Below the pieces are notes generated by a model. That model was not told the origin of the DNA and did no database searches. It saw only the letters and a list, made by a program, of their open reading frames with translations. This document shows positions 56,230 to 64,000 of a DNA stretch of 64,000 nt, piece by piece. Each line of letters starts with the position of its first letter. The stretch's first letter is position 1. This DNA is from Rhinolophus ferrumequinum (Eukaryota; Chordata; Mammalia; Chiroptera; Rhinolophidae): the NCBI RefSeq assembly GCF_004115265.2, contig NC_046306.1, positions 38,735,324 through 38,799,323 of the forward strand. Direction: 5' to 3'. The position numbers and the translations under genes are program-made.

Positions 56230-57350
56230 TTAATAGTTTTTTTTAAACAATTTTATGAGGTATAATTTACATACAATAAACTGCACCCATTTAAAGTGTA
56301 CAATTCGGTAAGTTTTGACAGATTGTGTATACCCATGAAACCACCACCATCAACATATGGTTCCTTTGCCCGCCATGTTTCCTCAGGCATCATTTAGTCC
56401 TTCCCTTTGTCCACATCTGGCCGCTGTAAGCAATTACTGGTCAGCTTTCTCTCAGTATAGATTAATTTGCTTCTAGAATTTTATGTCTGGTGTCTTTTGT
56501 GTCTGGCTTTCACTGAGCATAATCCATTTGAGATTCATTCATGTACTTGCATGGATCAGTAGTTCCTTTTTATTGCCAAACAGTATATTATACCACATTT
56601 CATTTATCCATTCACTAGTTGATGGACATTTGGATTGTTTCCATTTTTTGGCTCTTATGAATAAAGCTCTGTAGATATACATGTCATTGTGTGACTGTAC
56701 TGTTTTCATCTCTTTTGGGTAAACAGGAATGAAATGCCTGAATACGGCAACTGTAGTTCACGTTTTTCAGAAACTGCCAGTATTGCAGAGGGGTGACATT
56801 TTGTTCCCATCATAAAGAGTTCTGATTGTCCAAATCCTTACAACTCTTGGTATTCTCAATCTAATTTTCAGTCATTCTAATCGGTGTGGAATGGTGTCTA
56901 GTTGTGGTTTTAATTTACATTTCTGTAATGACTAGTGATGTCCCTGGGCTCGGTCATTTGTATATTTTCCTTTGTTAAGTGTTCAAGTTTGTTGCCTGCT
57001 TTTTAGTTGGGTTGTCTTTATAATTGAGTTTTAAGTGCCCTTATATAATTGTGGATATAAGTTCTTTGTCAAATACATGTATTTTGAATATTCTGTGGCT
57101 TGTTTCAATTTTTTAACCTTGATTTTTGAAGAGCAAAAGTTTTGATTTTGAAAATACCCAATTTGTCAGTATTTGTTTTGTTTCATGCTTTTTGTATTCG
57201 AAGACATTTTTGTTTATCCCAAGTTGGCAAAGATTTTTCTCCTATGGTTCCTTTTAGATTTGTAGTTTTAGTTTTACATTTCAGCCTATGATCCATTCAG
57301 TTAATTTTTGTGCATGTTAAAACACCAATTTCTATTGGATGAAATTGTAG
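56230..57350 (-). mobile_element. Old LINE-1 3' half, antisense
   Basis: Classic antisense L1M order: 'tatgaggtataatttacata', 'accaccaccatcaacatatg', 'tggatcagtagttccttttt', 'atgaataaagctctgtagat', 'caatctaattttcagtcatt' and 'gatccattcagttaattttt'. Confidence 0.75.
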
Positions 57351-57999
57351 AAAGAGCCCTGAAGTGTGGACATACCGAAGAAAATGTTTTTGAAGCCATA
57401 AAAAGAAGTAGGTGGGGTCAATGGTGTCAAATGCTTTAGAAATCAAGTTTGATTATGGCTGAACAGTAGTTACTGGATATGGCAATTTATACTGAGTGCC
57501 CATTTATGCCAAGTACATCACTTTTGCTCTCAAGTTGTTCGGTCTATTGGAGTAGGGGTAGATTATGCTTTGAAGAAATAAATGTATTAATAAGGAAAAG
57601 CTGTAGCGGACACAGTCGAAGGAGATTTTTTGCGTTTGAGATATGGGTACGTTTGTATGAAGGGTAAAAATGAAACTGTGTGGGAGGTGGCTGAGGGAGA
57701 GTTAAAGAGTGTAATTAATGGGAAAGGCCCCGGAGGAAGCAGTAAGGAATGGGACCCAGAGCACAGTGGAGGGATTAGTTTTGACGTGGAGGGTCTGAAG
57801 GCTCACCCAGACAGGGTTCCAGAAAGGAAAATGGGGAAGATGAGTTGCGGGATGAAACAGGTGTTACCTTCGCAAATCTGAGAGCTGCAGGAGGAATGGA
57901 ATTAACCTTTACAGATACCATCTGAAGACTATTAAGGAAGGCGTTACAATTTTGCAAGTGAGACGTTAGCTCAGAGAAATTGTCATTTGGTAGATCATT

Positions 58000-58240
58000 T
58001 GGTATGTATCGTATTGCGTTCGCAGCAAGTACCAGAATCCAGCCTACCCAAGCTCCACACCTGAGTCCAATTCTCGGCGCGACTTTCGGGACTACAAGAC
58101 CCAGGATGCATCGGGGCCAGCGTAGGAAGCGGATCCGGGGGCCAGCTCCCCATTGGAGGTAGCGGCAGCGGCTGCGACTCGCGGATGGGAAGCCCGGTAG
58201 CCCCAGTGTCTGACGTTCGAGGCCTTCCCCGTGTGGCGCC
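58000..58240 (+). promoter_or_regulatory. SMIM26 promoter with ZNF143-like site and CCAAT box
   Basis: CpG-rich sequence directly before the SMIM26 ATG. Positions 58091-58110 read ACTACAAGACCCAGGATGCA, a ZNF143-like site. An inverted CCAAT box (ATTGG) is at 58152-58156. The start site probably lies between about 58130 and 58230. Confidence 0.7.
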
Positions 58241-58358
58241 ATGCGTCCTGACCAGGCTACGATTTGGTACCGGCGAATGTCCGCGGTCTACGCATTGGGC
58301 ACCTGGACCCTTTTGGGCTCTTTGGTTTTCTTCGGCCGGAAACAGAGCAAGCCAGCAG
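58241..58358 (+). CDS. SMIM26: SMIM26 coding exon 1
   Basis: Encodes residues 1-39 plus one base, including WYRRMSAVY and the single membrane segment. Donor AGCAG|GTACGG. Reading frames overlapping it in other phases are shadows. Confidence 0.94.
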
Positions 58359-59438
58359 GTACGGCTCTCCGGAAAGACCTTTCACCGGACATTCAGCCTT
58401 CCGTGGGGGCGTACCTCAGGGGTCATACAGGAGGCTTCGTTGGGCCCGAGGTTTATTTTGCAAAACGGGAACAGTTGTTTAGAGCCATTCATTATAATGG
58501 AATCTGCCAGGAACTGCCTTTTAAATCCTCTTACCTAAATCTTGTTTATTAGTTAAATGAGGCCATCCCCATACTCAGAATTTGCAGAATCTTTAAGGTT
58601 CGAGATGGAATTTCAAAGACATTGGACGGTGATTTTAAAGAGGTGATGCTTCTGTAACATTAGTGCTCGTCGCATCTGGCGAGCGGTTTCAGCACTTCTA
58701 CCAATCAAGGAGTATTAAAACTTGCCCAGTGACTGGGTGGAAAAGGAAATTCCTTAGCCTTTAAAATGTGCTGGAAATCTATAGATACTTGTAGTAGAGT
58801 AGTGGTTTCCGGGCGCTGACGGGGAGGACTTGATGGGGAGTGACAACTAAAGGGCATGGAGCTGCTTTTTGTGGATACAAATATTGTAAAATTGATTGTT
58901 GTGCTGGTTAAACAGATCTCATACTAAAAAACACTGAATGTTATATTTTAAGTGAGTTAATTGTATGAAATGTTAAGTATATCTCAGTAAAGTTGTGATG
59001 TGAGAAGTGTGCTGAAGATCACATTTGGTGATGAAGACTATCAATAGCTTGAAAGTACACATGTTCAGTATTGAGCCTTTTAAAACATTTCAGTGTCTGT
59101 AGTTACATTTTATTTATTTTTCTTATTTACAGCAAGTGGTGTCAGGAATCTGATGGGGGTGGGGGTAGTTCTTACCTTAGTTTATTTTATTCATAAGACT
59201 TTACTAATAATTTTAATCACTGCTGTTTAAGTTAAAAATTAATAATTCACGTGTTCCATTTTTTTTTAAAGGTGGTGAATTAGAGGAAAAGGATGCCTCA
59301 ATAAGTGAAATAATTGAGCCTCCAAAAGGGTTTTATGTGGAAACGATTGTCACGTATAAAGAAGATTTTGTTCCAATTACTGACAAGATCATCAACTATT
59401 TAAAATCATGGACTGGTGGTCCTGGACCAGAATCATGA
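58241..59438 (+). CDS. SMIM26: Small integral membrane protein 26, two coding exons
   Basis: A mitochondrial membrane microprotein reported to support respiratory complex I; in human it was once filed as a long non-coding RNA. Exons 58241-58358 and 59272-59438 join in phase 1 to 285 nt, giving 94 aa (human 95). One hydrophobic segment spans roughly residues 14-31 (SAVYALGTWTLLGSLVFF), preceded by the conserved WYRRM and followed by basic residues. The C-terminal half carries the strongly conserved KGFYVETIVTYKEDFVP and the ending KSWTGGPGPES. The first eight residues and the linker around residues 34-56 differ most from human. The ATG has a good context (GCGCCATGC). A polyA signal AATAAA is at 59576-59581. 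Confidence 0.95.
58790..59005 (+). mobile_element. LINE-1 3' end in the SMIM26 intron
   Basis: Reads 'gtagtggtttccgggcgctg', 'tgttgtgctggttaaacaga' and 'atgttaagtatatctcagta', a plus-oriented L1MB-type 3' UTR. Confidence 0.65.
59272..59438 (+). CDS. SMIM26: SMIM26 coding exon 2
   Basis: Encodes GGELEEKDASISEIIEPPKG to GGPGPES and TGA at 59436-59438. Acceptor TTTAAAG preceded by a T-run. Confidence 0.95.
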
Positions 59439-59600
59439 TTGACTGCTAAATTCTGAAAACCAGGACTTTGGTTCAACATATAAATTGATGGATGCCTTGA
59501 TTTCCATTTTCTGTTTGTGAAAAGTGTATACATTTAATTTAATTTTGCTGTAAAATATAATCACTAATAATAGGCAATAAATAATTCTTTGAGGAAAAGT
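59439..59600 (+). terminator. SMIM26: SMIM26 3' UTR and polyadenylation signal
   Basis: AATAAA at 59576-59581, about 140 nt past the stop. The transcript end is probably near 59600. Confidence 0.75.
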
Positions 59601-60859
59601 AAACTTGCATATTCAAGAGGTGTCCCTCTGTACTTACATGAGTGAAAGGTTGAAGTGAAATTGAACTTCCATAAGCTTGCTTTTCTGAAACTAGTTCATG
59701 AACTTTGCATTTCTTTCATGTGGCTGTCAGACATGGCTTTAGTGGTGCGTTTAAGGTTAGATTCAGCAAATCTGGATGTTCAGTTTGGGATTTATAGCAG
59801 TCCTTTGGGTACTGTTGGATACTTGGTAAGTATATTATGAATTAGATTATAACTTCCGAATTAAATGGACTCAACCTGTTCTTTAGGACCAGAACAAATA
59901 CCTCTCATTTTCAGTAGACATGACTTAAACCCCAACTGTGGCTACCAATATTATACACATGGGATACAAAGTTGAGACAACATGATTCCTGCCTTAGAGT
60001 GCTGCGCTAGTTTCTTCACTGGTCTCTTGGTTGCAAGTAACAAACCCACATAAGTGAGCTTATATCGGGGGATTGTTTATCAAAAATGTGTATGGACAGC
60101 TCAGAATTAAAGCAGAGTATGTTGTGATCTTACGAGGGCCTGTCAGTCACTCACTGAGCCTACCTGCCTCTGTTTGGCTCAAATAAACTCCTATAAGACT
60201 TTTTTACAAGTTTGGACATTCATATGTTGACATATGTGTACCATAAATGGTTTCCTAAATCGCTTTGGTAACTTGAAACTTTAAAATTTTCCTAGCTAAA
60301 TTAAATGATGAATATTCATTGAATGTCTGGACCATTTCCAAATAAGATAAAACACTGAAACATTAATTATTCAACATAGATTTATCTACTTTTTGCTTCT
60401 TATAGAAGAACTAAAGATATTTGGGTCTATTAGTAAACCTATGTTGTGCCACATTAAAAATTTTTCTGCTGTGGGGAAATACGTATTTCTAGAAATTATA
60501 AAATGTATTCATAAATGTATTAATCTAAAAGTATACTGTTGTAACTGTTCACAATTGCTTTTTAGTTTTCACTAGAAATTAAGATTTTTAAAGGTTAGGG
60601 ATTCTGATATATGTAATTAAAGCTACAAAAATTAATAATAGGGAAAACAACTATACAAGAAAAGGATATATTTGGCTTTCAAAAAGGTATGAGATATGGA
60701 GATGTTTTTTCATTAAGGAAAATGGAACAATTTTTGTCTTGATTATTTCTGAATGGGTAAGGTGACAAGAGACACACTAAAAGGGACACTGGAAGTTGAA
60801 GAAAGTTAATCAAAAAGGAATCTTGAGAAAGGAAATTGTATGAGTGGTTAAGCTGAATA
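59601..60859. other. Intergenic stretch after SMIM26
   Basis: AT-rich. An old unassigned repeat phrase ('ctggtctcttggttgcaagt', 'aacccacataagtgagctta') lies at about 60010-60110. No gene is seen. Confidence 0.45.
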
Positions 60860-60870
60860 AGATTGAAATA

Positions 60871-60896
60871 CATTTTTTTTTTAATTTATTGGGGTG
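60871..60896 (-). mobile_element. Minimal retroposon tail with exact target-site duplication
   Basis: A 26-bp insert of poly(T) and TTTATTGGGG, the reverse of a 'CCCCAATAAA' tail, is flanked by exact 11-bp copies of AGATTGAAATA (60860-60870 and 60897-60907). It looks like an extreme 5'-truncated SINE insertion. Confidence 0.75.
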
Positions 60897-63373
60897 AGAT
60901 TGAAATAAATTTAAGTAAGTGAATTTAAATATCAAAAGTAAGCTGTTGTAAAATTAGAGTTTGGTTTCTCTCTCTGCTAAAAAGAACAAAGTTTGGGTTT
61001 TTTTTTTTTGTCCTATTTGTTTGCTATTGATATTGTGAAAAAGTTTTCTGCCTGGAAAGCAAGCATCCAGTTTTATCAAAATAATTTTCTGTGTTTTATG
61101 TTGTCCTAATCAGGTCCTTTATTACTTAGGAAAGCAATCTCTTGCATGGTAAGAACTAAGTTTTGCTAACAATTTTGTAAACTTGTATTTGTCCTTGAAA
61201 TCTTTTGTTGTCACTGGTTAAATGGATAATTAATACTGCATCATAATGACTTATGATCCTATTTAGTCAAATGTCCAAACTTTTGATATATTTTGATAAA
61301 CTTCCCAAATTCAGATTTAAATAGAGCCTTGACCTGAATGGGCCCCTGGAATACCTCAAAAGATTTGTTTTATCTCCTTACAAAAGAGAAATTTTAATTA
61401 GGCTTATTTTGTGTGTTAAATTGCATGGGAAGCGTTATAAAATAAGTGATGGTAAGTTTCTAGGGTGTATTGTAAAGGTAAACAATGGCTGTAAATTAAA
61501 TGAATAGGGCTATGGGAAACCCAAGACAACCCCTTGGTTCTTTTGGGCTCCTTGGCAAACCCCATTTTTTTTTCCTTGCTTTTTTTTTTTTTTTTTTTTT
61601 TGCATTCCTTCATCATCATAGTACATTTATGCAGGACTTTATTCACCTGCCATTATCAATATGTTCTTACATGTTTCCTGGATGGGTTAAAGCCCTCTGG
61701 TGAAAGGCTAGTACCCTCACAGTGGCAAAGAAACTATTAGAAAATGTGTTTCCCTATTAGAAATGGGGTGTACTTTCAACAATCTCTAGTGATTGAGGCA
61801 CCCACTTTACTGGGCAAATCATGAGCCATGACAGACAGTCATGAAAACTTCTTGGAATTATCATTGACCCTATCATCAATTATCAGGCAAAGTCAAGAGA
61901 ACTAATGGAACTACTGGATTTGAGCACAAGAAGTTTTAATTACACAGGACTGACTGATGAGAATGGTTACAATTTTTATGATTTTGTTAGGAACATTGCT
62001 GATTCATTTTTTTCCCCCAGATATAAGGACAGTTTTTTTCCTAAAGCCATCTACACTTTGGTAAATTATACCTTTGTAAGCAGAATTGAAACATTTGCCC
62101 TGTTTTCCCTACTTGATCCCTCTAGAAGTAGGAAACTCGCAGTGTGTCCTCATTTTCATGACAATATTGTTATTTGTATAAGTTCAAAAAGAATCTAGTT
62201 GCCTTATTACAGGACACAATTGGAAACTATATTATCAAGGCTTTGACTGGAATGTCATGTTTGAGAAAGACATGCACAGACTTAGGTATGATGCAATAGC
62301 TCTAAGAGTGACTTGAGACAGGCCTGATACCTTGCTTACATGGCTCCCAGCAGCCTTACCAGGTGAGTAAAGAATCTTACTTCTTGGCAGGTGCAGGAAC
62401 CTTGGAATATTTTGGGGAGCTTGAGAGGAGGAACTCAACCAAATCTATAGTTATTGCAGGCAACGTCTGATGGCAAGTCCTTGCCTTGGCTTTTTTGTCC
62501 TTTCGAGGCCTTTTAAAGTTCACTCTGAAGATTCCTTATGAAAAATTCCAGCAAAGCAGATTTAAAAGAGCCTATGTGGTTAATTATTATTCTTGCTGGT
62601 CTTATACAAATAATCAGTCCAAGTTTATTCAAATAATTTATTTTGCAAATAAATTAATCTTAATTTCGCTCTCTGGTAAAAATGGTGATTTTGCAGAAAA
62701 AAATTATGTTTCAATAGAAACTATCATATACCTTTGTGGATATTAGATTCTAGTGCTATTATCTTATTTTTCTGGTTGTTGTTTATTTGTTTGTTGATTT
62801 TCTACTTGTTGACTGGATCTTGAATTCTAGTTCCCTCCAATTTCTGCCTATGACTCTCCAAACTAATGTTACCAATTTTCTCTCATCCTTTGACTTGGAA
62901 TCTTTGAGAACTGAAACTGCCGTTTTCCCAAGGCCATGCAAGCTAAAGTTGGACAACTTGATAATAGACTTAAGAGAAATCACCACAACAGCTCATCTAT
63001 GGACAATCTTCTTGCCTATTGCAGAAAGATCACCAGAAACATTCAAATTTCAGACCACGAGAATCTATCAGACTTTACCTGCGTGTGTTCACTCCACCTG
63101 AAGATGATTTGAGACACATCTAGAAATCTGCTCAACTGCCTGCCTTTAGCACTCAAACTAAGGTTATAGTCTGTTCCAGTCATCAGCTTTTGTTTTCTTT
63201 TGTTTCTATAGAGATGCCTCTTACTAAATACCTGATTGCTTGCACCATAGGCTTACCTTTGGGAGCCCACCGGCATCACCACTTCGAAATGAGAAATAAC
63301 TCTTTAACTGAACTCTTTTCTCAAGACAGACTGGTTTAATGTGATATAGATCGTATCAGCCCAAATTCTGGAA

Positions 63374-64000
63374 TGTGAAACTTCCAGGGATGTTTCTAAG
63401 GAGGGAACTGGGGGGTTCAGAAAGAGCCACTCCATTTTGTGCCTCTGCGGTATGTGGATTGTTTTGAGCTAAAGGCAACTTTAGCTGTGGGCTCAAGAGA
63501 AACTTTTGCCCCTCCCTTAACTACCTAGAAGAATTTGAATTGGGACTTTGCCCATAATAAGAGATTATCAGAGATAACCTCCTTTGACCTATCTATAGCG
63601 CAGGGCAAACTACTAATTACTAAACATGTATTCTCCTTGCAATGACCCTTTGAAGACCCAAAGCACCTTACCTTATCCCCAGCTCAGAATGTCTTTTTAT
63701 TTTCTTTAAACAGAAACTTATTGGAAACAAGCGAGTTGCAGCCAAGTGCCATTCAGTGCACACTGCCCAATGAAGGAGGTAGGGGGTATAGGTGGGGGCC
63801 AAGAGCCGGCCCAAGCCCAGAGCAGATGACCACTGGGGCCTGCTTGCCAGGTCTTGGGCCCTTTGAGCTGGAGTGCACAGGGCCAGGCCTGACCAGGTGA
63901 AAACTACAAAAATAAACTCTGGGGTCCAGCTGTCCCTGCTCATTGAGAATGTCTTATATACCCATTTTCCCTTTCTGTCTTTGAACCACTCATGCATGTG
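63374..64000 (+). repeat. Probable 3' LTR of the ERV1 fossil (runs past the window)
   Basis: It begins TGTGAAACTTCCAGGGATGT and continues through 'cactccattttgtgcctctg', in the style of ERV1 solo LTRs. It is split by the retroposed insert at 63696-63945 and resumes at 63956. The end lies beyond the window. Confidence 0.5.
63696..63945 (-). pseudogene. Retroposed transcript end inserted into the LTR
   Basis: A GC-rich 250-bp block, unlike its surroundings, flanked by exact 10-bp copies of AGAATGTCTT (63686-63695 and 63946-63955). On the minus strand it ends with AATAAG and AAAATAAAA next to the left copy, as a retroposed mRNA 3' end would. The source is not recognised; it looks like a 3' UTR ('ctggcaagcaggccccagtg' on the minus strand) with no convincing coding part. 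Confidence 0.65.

Larger units (their letters stand above)
60950..64000 (+). mobile_element. Decayed class I endogenous retrovirus, 3' part, plus orientation
   Basis: A fossil provirus of gammaretrovirus-like (ERV1) type running off the window. An integrase-core-like stretch is recognisable at about 61640-61930, then about 1.2 kb of further internal sequence, then a probable 3' LTR from about 63374. The text reminds me of the MER34 group, but I cannot confirm the family. It is broken many times and no gene is whole. From its decay I guess tens of millions of years. The left limit is uncertain, and the LTR is interrupted at 63696-63945 by a separate retroposed insert. Confidence 0.6.

Noticed and set aside
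57775-58242. A 155-codon minus-strand frame over the SMIM26 promoter
   Set aside because: It is antisense to a CpG-rich promoter and ends at the SMIM26 start. No domain, and the composition is explained by GC content.
63668-63997. A 109-codon minus-strand frame at the window end
   Set aside because: It crosses the junctions of the retroposed insert and the LTR, so it is a chance frame over unrelated pieces.

Overview
This window is a piece of a mammalian nuclear genome, most likely from a bat. The evidence is spliced vertebrate genes, CpG-island promoters, LINE-1, L2, MIR and MER5A-type repeats, and several tRNA-derived SINEs. The SINEs have the multi-headed, glutamine/leucine-tRNA-like look and the 'ccccaataaa' tail that I associate with the Rhin-1/VES-type SINEs of bats, especially horseshoe and leaf-nosed bats. 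The gene order RBBP9 (minus), SEC23B (plus), SMIM26 (plus) matches human chromosome 20p11.23.

Layout. 1-2282: sequence downstream of RBBP9, with one SINE. 2283-7887: RBBP9 on the minus strand in five coding exons, giving 186 aa with the catalytic triad intact. 7888-12600: its promoter, carrying a near-perfect ZNF143 site, then an intergenic stretch with LINE-1 3' ends, one SINE and an unexplained exon-like signal on the minus strand at 11680-11776. 12610-13540: the CpG island that drives SEC23B. 15295-53457: SEC23B in 19 coding exons, which splice in frame to exactly 767 aa, the human length. Its introns hold most of the repeats: a composite antisense LINE-1 of about 7 kb in the last intron, multimeric SINEs, three copies of a foldback element related to 'GAAAATAAGACC', another MITE-like element with 'TATAATGCGCA' ends, and a mariner remnant. 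58000-59581: SMIM26, two coding exons, 94 aa, again with a ZNF143-like site in a CpG-rich promoter. About 60950-64000: a decayed class I endogenous retrovirus in plus orientation running off the window, whose 3' LTR has been hit by a separate retroposed insert.

Function. The three genes are not a pathway. RBBP9 is a small serine hydrolase, SEC23B is the inner-coat GTPase-activating subunit of COPII vesicles, and SMIM26 is a mitochondrial membrane microprotein. All three look like intact housekeeping genes with CpG-rich promoters. I found no sign of an undescribed multi-gene system. The most interesting unexplained items are the minus-strand exon-like signal near 11.7 kb, the four-unit palindromic array inside a foldback element at 24.6 kb, and the small well-dated insertions defined by target-site duplications.
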